A program made the translations under genes and the position numbers. DNA of 64,000 nt from Amanita rubescens. Taxonomy: Eukaryota; Basidiomycota; Agaricomycetes; Agaricales; Amanitaceae. This document shows positions 24,905-34,626 of the stretch, one piece after another (position 1 is the stretch's first letter; every line of letters begins with the position of its first letter). The notes beneath the pieces are model-generated. The model made no database searches. It was not told where the DNA came from and worked only from the letters and a program-made list of their open reading frames with translations. The DNA is taken from assembly GCA_015039365.1 (NCBI GenBank), contig WION01000185.1, positions 43,344 through 107,343 on the forward strand. Reading direction: 5' to 3'.

Positions 24905-25349
24905 TATTATTATGTGTGAGAGTTGCAGTTTCCCTTGATGACGATCGTCTGCTCACAAGTTTGGGTGTTAGAACATGTCTATACTGGCCTGGGTTAAATC
25001 CCAATGCCGGTCATACGTACATACGTACCGACGGACGACCACACTCTTTTGTTCATGATTGTTGATGACAATAATGACTTCCAACACTGCATATAATCGC
25101 TTAGCATTACAACATTATGATTTAGATTCATCCACACTCTACTCTTTCACCATTCATGTGTTTCCATCTCTCCCAGCGATCATCACTATTGACTATTTAC
25201 CACGTTAGCTCACCGGTTACCTTAGCATTTTGATTATATTTTGTGGGTGGGCACTTGTCGTGTTCGTAGGTTGTGTACTTGAGTAATTTTTGTTTGATAT
25301 TTGTGATCTTGGTGTGCAGGTTAGCAATTATTCAAGGACAAGAAAAATA
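24905..25349. other. 3' flank of the acidic protein; spacer to the tRNA
   Basis: AT-rich non-coding sequence; no gene seen. Confidence 0.4.
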
Positions 25350-25422
25350 TTCCCATTAGCCGACTCGAACGACTGACCTCGTCATTACTAGTGACGCGCT
25401 CTACCAACTGAGCTAAACGGGA
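25350..25422 (-). tRNA. tRNA-Thr (anticodon AGT)
   Basis: A complete 73 nt cloverleaf on the minus strand. The acceptor stem pairs TCCCGTT with AATGGGA (one G-T wobble). The D-arm contains TAGCTCAGTTGGTAGA, the anticodon stem-loop is CGTCA-CTAGTAA-TGACG, and the T-arm loop has TTCGAGT. The loop gives anticodon AGT, reading ACT/ACC threonine codons after A34 is converted to inosine. No intron. It lies directly upstream of the first membrane-protein/P450 repeat unit. Confidence 0.92.
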
Positions 25423-25472
25423 TACTATCAAAATCGTAGAGCATCCCCTTATAGGGCATATCTAAATATAGA

Positions 25473-26288
25473 ATGTTCAACCCATTGATTGTTCACAACG
25501 CCTGCCGTGTGCATGTCACGGCCGCAGCTCGTCGCACGATGAACAAGTTGAAGAAAAAGAGTAGGACGCTGGCGTACGCTGAAGCCGAAGGACCAATTTA
25601 CAACGGGAAACTGGATATTGTAACAACGGAACGTGTTTCTGCTGGCAACCAGGTAGCAGCAATTTGTTCTACAGCGCACTATGCCGAAGAAACCACACAT
25701 GCATTGACGACTGCGACTGTCTACAAGAACGCGAAAAATGGTGGGGAGCAGGTGTGGCAGGATTGGATTACGAGGGCTTTGAATGCGGAGGCGATGTTGA
25801 GCGCAAGGGAGGTGAGTGAGTATGTGTTGACAGCTGAACGTGAACGAACGCTGATAGACACACGGGATAGAAAGAACAAGCATTACATTTGAAGCAGCAT
25901 TTGGAGAGGGAGGCTATTCTAGAACGACTTGTAGTATGTTTGACCTGTCTATCTGCGTCTAATATATGTTGAAAATTTACAGCACATACTACTGGCTATC
26001 GTCGCGGCTCTCATTTTTGCCGTAATATACCAAGCAAACTTACATCACCTTCATGATACCAAACGCAATCGATGGTCTTCCCCAGCACATTTCACGATAC
26101 CCATTCTGTCGCCATTTACATCTGTTGTACGTCCCTTTTCCGGTTTACGAGTTCTGCTCAGATAAGAATGATTGATGTAGATTGAGCACGAAACATCTGT
26201 CGTTAACTCGAGAACCATTGCCGTGTTGATTTGCGTAACTGGCTGCGTGTTATATCTGGTCCTCCGGTATTGGATATCTCGGAGGTGA
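25473..26288 (+). CDS. Unknown membrane protein, duplicated unit copy X1
   Basis: Not recognised. The first exon (to about 25830) encodes a soluble part with TLAYAEAEGPIYNGKLDIVT and VYKNAKNGGEQVWQDWITRA, then NAEAMLSAREVS. Later exons encode a basic/acidic helix, a hydrophobic span HILLAIVAALIFAVIYQANL (about 25980-26040), HDTKRNRWSSPAHF, and a second span (TIAVLICVTGCVLYLVLRYW) before the TGA at 26286-26288. A second copy lies at 33159-33922. Shared reading frames in all parts argue that it was a real gene. Both copies sit 0.7-0.8 kb upstream of a P450, in the same orientation. Exon borders and start are approximate. Confidence 0.5.
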
Positions 26289-27056
26289 CGAAGTCGGAAG
26301 TCATGGCAATAAATGGAGCCGGTAAGGGACTGTACTCTGTGATACCGTGCGCTCTGCAGGCAGTGACAGTGTAGAAGATGAATGATATCAAACACGAGTG
26401 TAAATTACGCGGCCCTTCCCATCTTGCGGGGTGCCCGAGTGGGGCCCGCCGCATTACGCGCGATCTGTTATTGTGAAACTGATGCTGCTTCTGCCCGCCC
26501 AAGCTCCCGTCCTCCAGATTGAAGACTAATCGGCGAATCGTAATTTTCATATAAAATGCCACTTACACCAGAGCGTAGATTAACTATATGCGCAACCTGA
26601 CCTTACTTTCCACACTCAAACCCGCCATGAATTTAAAACTGCACAGCTGTTAGACAGGAGTTTGAAGGAACGAAACGAGAGAGAAGCTATTACGCACCCC
26701 ATACGGGATGACTGGCCTGCTTGGAGTCATGATCCGGCGAGCGTTACCGAATTACGCTAGGATGTACGTTGAGACATCTATTTCTTCGTTGGGAAATTTC
26801 ACACGTGCTAAAGTAGCTATCTGAGTTCGTGATTCTCCATTGAATTACGTGTTTCGTGGACCCATGGGATGGTATTGAACATGCCATTCCGCAGAATCGA
26901 ATCGAATCGGTAAGTTATCCGCCCAATGAACTAATCCGTATGCGTCATCATCCGCACCTGTCCGTTCTATATTCATCTCAGTATCAGTTGTTATAGGCAT
27001 ATAAGGAGCGTCGGGGGGCCTCCGTGACTTCAAGTTGATGTCCGATTCGTGCCTCG
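26289..27056. other. Spacer with decayed counterpart of the 34214 frame; P450 promoter
   Basis: Bases 26660-26940 match 34200-34500, but the frame has several stops (for example after SVTELR), so the open frame at 34214 has no intact partner here. A CATATAAGG element (26999-27007) lies about 50 bases before the P450 start at 27057 and is a likely TATA box. Confidence 0.5.
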
Positions 27057-29126
27057 ATGGGGACACAATCACTCTCTCTCATTGCGCTGCTCACTTTCAT
27101 CTATTATGCTCCTGCTATCTACAAGAGGATTGTCAACAACATAAAGGTAAGACCGGTGAAGTCATTTTGCCATTTCAGTAATGTTGAGCTCTACATGTGT
27201 GGATATCCAGCTGAGGTCTTTCCCGACGGTCGGCAATTCGGACCCGTTTACTTCGTATGTCGGAGCGCTTCGCTTTCAGAAGTATGCAAAAGAAATGGTC
27301 GAAGAGGGATATCACAAGGTAACTGGCCGGTGGAATATCTAACTTCGTCAATGTTTTGATGCAAATTCCCAGTATCGTGGAGCGGTCTTCAAAGTACCGA
27401 TGCTATTCGACTGGGCTATCATGATTTCTGGTCCTGACAAGATCGAGGACATTCGCCGTGCCTCAGATGACGTCCTTTGCAAGATTAAGGAGGCATTGAT
27501 TCTCTGTTCACGGCTTCATATTGATATCTGACTTAACTTAGGCGGTCCATTTAGACCCCTCGTTTAGTCAAAAATTGAGTCAAGGTCTTACTCACGTCAT
27601 TAGAACGCCCTTGACTCGAAATATCGGAGTTCGGTACCCTGATGTCCTCGACGAAATAATCACTGCCTTCAACGATCACATCCCAATCAAGAATGAAGGT
27701 AAATAATCACTTTATCGAGTTTTTCCGACTAAGGTGCCCTAGAATGGATCAAGATCACGACTTACCCAATGATTGCTGATATTGTTTGTAGAACGAGTAA
27801 CAGGATGCTCGTGGGCTTACCCCTTTGTGCGCACTTTCTCATTATAATATGAATTCTAATCTAATGTTTTACAATAGGCCGTGACCCAGATTATTTAGAG
27901 CTTAACAAACAGTTTGCCGTCGACTTTGTCAAGTCTACTCACATTCTCAGGATGTTCCCGCGTATCCTAAAACCGTATGGCTGGCATGATTTCTTCATAC
28001 AAAGTATGAACGTTGACGCACTTCTAGGATTGTTGCACCTTTCCTAAATGTAACCAAGGGCATCAAACGTGGGTTGAGACACATAGGGCCGTTAGTGAAA
28101 GAACGTGAGGGACTAGAAGCGCGATACGGGAAAGATTGGCAGGACAGACCGGTTCGGCGTATTTTCTTCCTGATGATACCGTCTCTTAGAAGTTTTCGTG
28201 AACAGAATGATGTTTTAACGTGGCTCGTCGAAATTTCAAAGGGACAGGAGCCTTGGACTATTCGGGAAATAACATCGTGCATACTCATCATCAACTTCGC
28301 CGCTATCCACACAACGACGCTGGCACGTAAACCGACTGTTGCTCACAAATGTTTTTCTTACGCTTCTCGCAGACCGTTACGCATTCAATATATGACTTGG
28401 CAGCTCATCCGGAATACCTTCAACCTTTGCGTCAAGAAATCAAAGCAGCTATCGAGGAAGAAGGCTGGAGCAAGGCTGCTGTCTCGAAGATGACGAAGTT
28501 AGACAGTTTTATTAAAGAAACAATGCGGGTTGCGCCGATTGGTGCATGTACGTATATACTCTTTCACCACTACTGTCTACTTTAGCAATATTGCTATCCG
28601 CAGTCACGATGCAGCGCCGGACAGCAAAAGACTTCACCTTCTCCGACGGCACGACAATCCCCGCGGGAAATTTCATAGGTGTGCCTGCTTCGTGTATGCA
28701 TACAGATCCGGTAGAGACCTTATATCATATCCTCCACCTAAGTTTACTGATAGGGGTGTATAGGACAATTACGCCGACGGTGAAACGTTCGATGGCTTTC
28801 GCTTTGAAAAGATGCGTGAGAAAGAGGGTGAAAGTTCCAAGCACTCGCTCGTCTCTCTGGATTTGGACTATCTGTTGTTCGGTCACGGCCGTCATGCTTG
28901 GTACGTGTATCAGCCTTTCTGACTCGAATCTCGTTGGCCGACTTTATTACTATGCAGCCCGGGCCGTTTCTTTGCCGCCAACGAAGTGAAGACGATGCTT
29001 GCTCATGTCGTGCTGAACTATGATTTCAAGATGGATGATGGTAGACGCCCCGAAGATGTCTGGATCGGACGAGCCTCTTTGCCCAATTCCAAAGCCCAGG
29101 TTTCGTTCCGGAAGCGGGTCTATTGA
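27057..29126 (+). CDS. Cytochrome P450, copy 2
   Basis: Membrane-anchored P450 (MGTQSLSLIALLTFIYYAPA). Blocks: SFPTVGNSDPFTSYVGALRF, FKVPMLFDWAIMISGPDKIE, LTRNIGVRYPDVLDEIITAF, VCRTSNRMLVGLPLC, RDPDYLELNKQFAVDFVK, INFAAIHTTTL in the I-helix, ExxR as SFIKETMR, KDFTFSDGTTIPAGN and haem-binding FGHGRHACPGRFFAANEV. Exon phases fit throughout, provided that two introns use GC rather than GT donors (GAG|GCATTG near 27489 and CTG|GCACGT near 28321). The 5' flank with the membrane gene X1 is duplicated with copy 4. It closely resembles copies 3 and 4. Substrate unknown. Confidence 0.85.
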
Positions 29127-30155
29127 ACGATGAATGGTTGCACTGGCATATTTTCCTTTGCTCAATCTTTCACTTCTCCCGTTTTATTGTACTCTTATTA
29201 AGAATGACAACGATGAGAAATAAAGGGAGGGCGAAGCTTTTCTGACCGCTCTAGTACATACTCAAATACACTTCTATTCGGAAAAAAAAAAAGAGAGCTT
29301 TTCTGAGCGTGGGAATGGTCTCTAATTCGAGCAGTTGTGTCTAAATTTGGAAGGGGCAGTTATGTAAGGATGGTACTACTAAATTACCTTGCTTGCAAGG
29401 TCTCTCCACCCCCATAATTGTGGGAAACCGTGGTCTATCTTTCCCCACGGTCGCTTATCTTATCTATTTGTTATCTTATCTACCATGTCTTCCTTCCATT
29501 TACGCTTTTCCCCACTTGTTAACGTCCTTTTTTAACCTTCTTCACTTTATGCAACATTTATGGTTGTTCTAGGATATCTCATGAAATATGGTTTGCGATA
29601 TTAGACCTGCTCACACCAGACGACGTGGTGTTTTTGTTTCATGCGTTCCGATCGTTCTTCGATATCACAGAAATGATGACCACATGCTACAATGACCTAA
29701 CCCCCACTTATCTCTTATCAGCTTAGGCTTGGTGATGTGACTACGTGAAAGACAAATACATGTCCAGTTCTGTCCGGTACGCTTTCTTTCGAACATAAGT
29801 CGTTATACAAACAAATGAAATGGGTTTATTAGACGACGGAAATCACCCGCGATGGAGCAAAACACCAAAGGCAGCCGCTCAATCCTGCATAAAATCCGAG
29901 GGCACATGCAAATCAATTACAGACTCAGGCGTTCTCCGCCTTGACCTCATGTCTGTCACTTTCAACCTAGGTACCAAAGCCCGAACGTCTGGAACGACGT
30001 CAACAGCAAGACCATCTCTCTCAAAGAAAAGAAAGTTTGGCATGTACCAACCAGTACCGTTCATCGCTCCAACAAGTCACTATTTAAAACTTTAACTAAC
30101 AACTGGCCAACAGTTCTACTACTCCCCCAACTGCTTCCTCTCGACAAAGAAAAAG
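29127..30155. other. Spacer after P450 copy 2
   Basis: 3' flank, an A12 run near 29284 and AT-rich sequence. A minus-strand frame (29879-30064: TGWYMPNFLFFERDGLAVDV, then RALVPRLKVTDMRSRRRTPE) has a protein-like composition and may be an exon remnant. I cannot name it. Confidence 0.35.
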
Positions 30156-30525
30156 GAAAAAAAGAGCTTTATAAATTCATATGACAGTCATCATTTCAAT
30201 TTCACAGTATTACATCCATTATCTTGTACTTATAGTATGAGTCAACTATCAAAAGTAATATAATTGCATGTAACTCATCACGCGCACGACGGGGGGAACG
30301 CGTGCAAGCAAGGTCGCGGCCGGCGTCAGCCGACGCTTATGAAAAAAAGAGCTTTATAAATTCATATGACAGTCATCATTTCAATTTCACAGTATTACAT
30401 CCATTATCTTGTACTTATAGTATGAGTCAACTATCAAAAGTAATATAATTGCATGTAACTCATCACGCGCACGACGGGGGGAACGCGTGCAAGCAAGGTC
30501 GCGGCCGGCGTCAGCCGACGCTTAT
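30156..30525. repeat. Perfect 185 bp tandem duplication
   Basis: The segment 30156-30340 is repeated at 30341-30525 with no mismatch that I can see. Each unit runs from an A7 tract through AT-rich DNA into a GC-rich end with GCGGCCGGCGTCAGCCGAC. No coding potential is seen. The perfect identity implies a very recent duplication or an assembly artefact. Confidence 0.92.
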
Positions 30526-30537
30526 CTAGTATGGGCA

Positions 30538-30561
30538 CTTATGTCCAAAAATGGACATAAG
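30538..30561. repeat. Perfect 10 bp inverted repeat with a 4 nt loop
   Basis: CTTATGTCCA-AAAA-TGGACATAAG forms a perfect hairpin. It lies just upstream of the point where similarity to the other P450 promoters begins (about 30574), so it may mark the edge of inserted DNA or act in the promoter. Confidence 0.85.
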
Positions 30562-30578
30562 GGTGGTCCCAGTTATAG

Positions 30579-30591
30579 GTATATAATAAGG
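30579..30591 (+). promoter_or_regulatory. TATA-like element of P450 copy 3
   Basis: GTATATAATAAGG about 50 bases before the ATG. Copies 2 and 4 have related ATATAAGG elements at the same spacing (26999-27007 and 34568-34576). Confidence 0.55.
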
Positions 30592-30639
30592 AACGTCGGG
30601 GCCTCGGTGACTTCAAGTTGAGGTTCGATTCGTGCCTCG

Positions 30640-32721
30640 ATGGGGACACAATTACTCTCTCTCATTGCGCTGCTCACTTTCATCTATTATGCTCCTGCTA
30701 TCTACAAGAGGATTATCAACAACATAAAGGTAAGGCCGCTAAAGTCATTTTGCCATTTCAGTAATGTTGAGCTCTACACGTGGATATCCAGCTGAGGTCT
30801 TTCCCAACGGTCGGCAATTCGGACCCATTTACGTCGTATATCGGAGCGCTTCGCTTTCAGAAGTATGCAAAAGAAATGGTCGAAGAGGGATATCACAAAG
30901 TAACTGGCTGGTGGAATATCTAACTTCATCAATGTTTTGATGCAAAATTCCCAGTATCGTGGAGCAATCTTCAAAGTACCGATGCTATTCGACTGGGCTA
31001 TCATGATTTCTGGTCCTGACAAGATCGAGGACTTTCGCCGTGCCCCAGATGACGTCTTTTGCAAGATTAATGAGGCATTGATTCTCTGTTCACGGCTTCA
31101 TATTGATATCTGACTTAACTTAGGTCGCCCATGTCGACCCATCGTATAGTCGAAGATCGATTCAAGGTTTTATTCACGTCATTAGAACGCCCTTGACTCG
31201 AAATGTCGGAGTTCGATACCCTGATGTCCTCGACGAAATAATCACTGCCTTCAACGATCACATCCCAATCAAGAATGAAGGTAAATAATCGGTTCTTTAT
31301 CGATTTTTTTCGACTAAGGTGCCCTAGAATGGATCAAGATCACGATTTACCCAACGATTGCAGATATTGTTTGTAGAACGAGTAACAGAATGCTCGTGGG
31401 CTTGCCCCTTTGTGCGCGCTTTCTCATAATCATATTAATTCTAATCTAATGTTTTACAACAGGCCGTGACCCAGATTATTTAGAGCTTAACAAACAGTTT
31501 ACAGTCGACGTTATCAAGTCTACTCGCATTCTCAGGCTGTTCCCGCATCTCCTAAAACCGTATGGCTGGCATTATTTTTCTTTCATACAAAGTATGAACT
31601 TTGACGCACTTCTAGGATTGTTGCACGTTTCCTGAATTCAGCCAAGGGCCTCAAACGCGGGTTGAGACACATAGGCCCGTTGGTGAAAGAACGCGAGGGA
31701 CTGGAAACGCGATATGGGAAGGATTGGCAAGACAGACCGGTTCGGCGTATTTTCTTCTCCCCGATGACACCGTCTCTTAGAAGTTTTCGTGAACAGAATG
31801 ATATTTTAACGTGGCTCGTCGAAATTTCAAAGGGACAGGAGCCTTGGACTGCTCGGGAAATAACATCGTGCATACTCCTCATCAACTTCGCCGCTATCCG
31901 CACAACGACACTGGCACGTAAACAAACTGTTGCTCACAAAAACCTTTCTTACGCTTCTCGCAGGCCGTCACGCATTCAATATATGACTTGGCAGCTCATC
32001 CGGAATACCTTCAACCTTTGCGTCAAGAAATCAAAGCAGCTGTCGAGGAAGAAGGCTGGAGCAAGGCTGCTGTCGCGAAGATGACGAAGTTAGACAGTTT
32101 TATTAAAGAAACAATGCGGATTGCGCCGATTGGTGCATGTACGTATATACTCTTTCACCACTACTGTCTACTTGAGCAATATTGCTATCCGCAGTCATGA
32201 TGCAGCACAGGACAACAAAGGACTTCACCTTCTCCGACGGCACGACAATCCCCGCAGGAAATTTCATAGGTGTGCCTACTTCGTGTATTCATACAGATCC
32301 GGTAGAGACCTTGTATCATATCCTCCACCTGAGTTTGCTGATATAGTATAGGACAATTACGCAGACGCTGAAAGGTTCGATGGCTTTCGCTTTGAAAAGA
32401 TGCGTGAGAAAGAGGGTGATAGTTCCAAGCACTCGCTCGTCTCTCTGGATTTGGACTATCTGTTGTTCGGTCACGGCCGTCATGCTTGGTACGCGTATCA
32501 GCCTTTCTGACTCGGATCTCGTTGGCTGACTGTTCGTATTACTATGCAGCCCGGGCCGTTCTTTTGCGGCTAACGTGGTGAAGACGATGCTTGCTCATGT
32601 CGTACTGAACTATGATGTGAAGATGGCTGATGGTGGTGGACGCCCCGAAAATGTCTGGTTTGGACAATTCTCTTTCCCCAATCCCAAAGCCCAGGTTTCG
32701 TTCCGGAAGCGGGTCTATTGA
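30640..32721 (+). CDS. Cytochrome P450, copy 3
   Basis: Same architecture as copies 2 and 4: N-terminal anchor (MGTQLLSLIALLTFIYYAPA), SFPTVGNSDPFTSYIGALRF, LTRNVGVRYPDVLDEIITAF, the I-helix INFAAIRTTTL, SFIKETMR, the TFSDGTTIPAGN block and FGHGRHACPGRSFAANVV around the haem Cys. The usual PGRFFA is PGRSFA here and the following NEV is NVV, changes that may weaken the haem loop. It shares with copies 2 and 4 the GC in place of GT at two splice donors. Unlike those copies, its upstream DNA lacks the membrane-protein gene and carries the 185 bp duplication instead. Confidence 0.82.
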
Positions 32722-33158
32722 ACGATGAATGGTTGCACTAGGCATATCCTCTGCTCAATCTTTCACTTCTCCCGTTTTATTGTACTTTTATCATAAGAAT
32801 GACAACGACGAGAACTTGTTCAATGTAGATTAAAACTTGAAAGTGACAAAGCTGATCACGCTGTGACACTCGTCCTTGAAACGAGGCAGCTGTTTTTACA
32901 CTTCGAAGGTCTATTGGCCTCATAGACCATTTTTCTTTCGAAAAACCGCGATTGACCACGCTGACAAGCGCCATATGGCCTGGATCTTGAGTGCCGTGTT
33001 GATATTGAAAAACAACTCGACGCCAGTGACGGAAGTGATGTTCTAGGTTGCTCCTCTAAATGCGGTGGGTTTTACTTACTAAAAGTAGTATGTCTATTTA
33101 GAACGTTCACCCTTGACTGTTCAACAACTCCTGCCATGCACCGCAGCTCGTCACACTG
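32722..33158. other. Spacer between P450 copy 3 and X2
   Basis: Non-coding; parts match the 3' flank of P450 copy 4 at 36800-37020 (for example TTTTTACACTTCGA against CTTTTACACTTCGA), so the repeat unit extends past the gene. Confidence 0.5.
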
Positions 33159-33922
33159 GTGACGGTGAAAAAGAGCGGGAAACTGGCGTACGCTGAAGCC
33201 GAAGGACCAGTTTACGCCGGGAAACTGGATGTTATAACAGCGAAACGTGTTTCTGCTGGCAACCAGGTGGCAACAATTTGGCATGCCAAGGCGCACTATA
33301 TCGAAGAAACTACACATGTATTGGCGACTGCGACTGTCCACAAGAACGCGAAAAATGGTGGGGAGCAGGTATGGCAGACTTGGGTTACGAGAGCTTTGAA
33401 TGCGGAGGCGATGTTGAGTGCAAGGGAGGTGAGTAAGTGTTGGCAGCTGAACGTGAACGAACGCTGATAGGCACACGGGATATAAAGAGCAAGCGTTACA
33501 TCTGAAGCAGGATTTGGAGAGGGAGGCTATTCTAGAACGACTAGTAGTACGTTCAACCTGCCCAACCGCGTCTAATATATGTTGAAATCTTACAGCACAT
33601 ACTACTGGCTATCGTTACGGCTCTCATTTTGCCGGGATAAACTTGCATCACCTTAATGATGCCAAAGGCAATCGATGGTCTTCCCCAGCACATTTCACGA
33701 TACCTATTCCGTCGCCATTTACATCTGTTGTACGTCCCTTTTCCGATCTTACCAGTTCTGCTCAGATAAACATTTTAATGTTAATTGATGAAGATTGAGC
33801 ACGAAACATCTGTCGTTAGCTCAATAACCATTACCGTGTTGATTTGCGTAGCTGGCTGCGTGTTGTATATCATCCTCCGGTATTGGATATCTCGAAGTCA
33901 TGGAAATAGACGAAGTTGGTAA
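33159..33922 (+). CDS. Unknown membrane protein, duplicated unit copy X2
   Basis: Close relative of the gene at 25473-26288. First exon: KLAYAEAEGPVYAGKLDVIT, VHKNAKNGGEQVWQTWVTRA, NAEAMLSAREVS. The last exon has ITVLICVAGCVLYIILRYWI and extends about ten residues past the X1 stop (TAA at 33920-33922). The first transmembrane region near 33600-33650 is shorter than in X1 and may have lost bases. The start at 33159 is provisional. Its position ahead of P450 copy 4 mirrors X1 ahead of copy 2. Confidence 0.45.
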
Positions 33923-34213
33923 GGGACTGTACTCTGGTGCGCTCTGCAGGCCGTGACATGAATGATATCAAACATCGCGAGTAAATTACGCCCCCTTCCC
34001 ATCTTGCCGGGGCCCGAGTGGGGCCCGCCTTAGACGCGCTCTGTTATAAATGGTGTTTGTGAAACTGATGCTGCTTCTGCCCTCCCGGGCTCCCATTCTC
34101 TAGATCGAAGTATAGCGGGCGAATCGTAATTTTGATATAAAATGCCACTTACACCAGAACCTAGCAACTCGCTATTAATGCTAATTTAAACTGCACAGCC
34201 GTTAAACAGGAGT

Positions 34214-34504
34214 TTGAAGGAACGAAACAAGAGAGAAGGCATTACGTACCCTAAACGGGATGATTGGCCTGCTTGGAGTCATGCTGCGGCGAGCGTTACC
34301 GAATTACGCTACGATGTACGTTCAGACATCTATTTTTTCGTTGGGAAATTTCGCACATATACTAAAGTAGCTATCTGGGTGCGTAATTCAAGCGAGAATT
34401 ACGTGTTTCGTAGATCATGGGACGGTATTGAACATGTCATTCGGCAGAATCGAATCGAATCGGACACAGCGGCGGAAGTCCGAGTCATCCGCCCAACAAA
34501 CTAA
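34214..34504 (+). CDS. Short open frame upstream of P450 copy 4
   Basis: 96 codons (KREGITYPKRDDWPAWSHAA, then SDIYFFVGKFRTYTKVAIWV and FRRSWDGIEHVIRQNR). The matching DNA ahead of P450 copy 2 is interrupted by stops. It may be a terminal exon of the neighbouring membrane-protein gene, a separate small gene, or a relic. No known domain. Confidence 0.3.
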   Translation: MKERNKREGITYPKRDDWPAWSHAAASVTELRYDVRSDIYFFVGKFRTYTKVAIWVRNSSENYVFRRSWDGIEHVIRQNRIESDTAAEVRVIRPTN

Positions 34505-34626
34505 TCCGTATGCGTCATCGTCCGCACCTGTCCGTTCTATATTCATCTCAGTGTCACTCGTTATGGGTATATAAGGAACGTCGGGGAGCCTCGGTGACTT
34601 CAAGTTGAGGTTCGATTCTTGCCTCG

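Noticed and set aside
25449..25883. Minus-strand 144-codon frame opposite X1
   Set aside because: The plus strand is conserved in X2 with protein-like substitutions; the minus reading has Cys/His/Arg-rich shadow composition.
30156..30525. Transposon ends or LTRs around the 185 bp repeat
   Set aside because: The units are directly adjacent with no internal region, no target-site duplication visible and no transposase-like frame.
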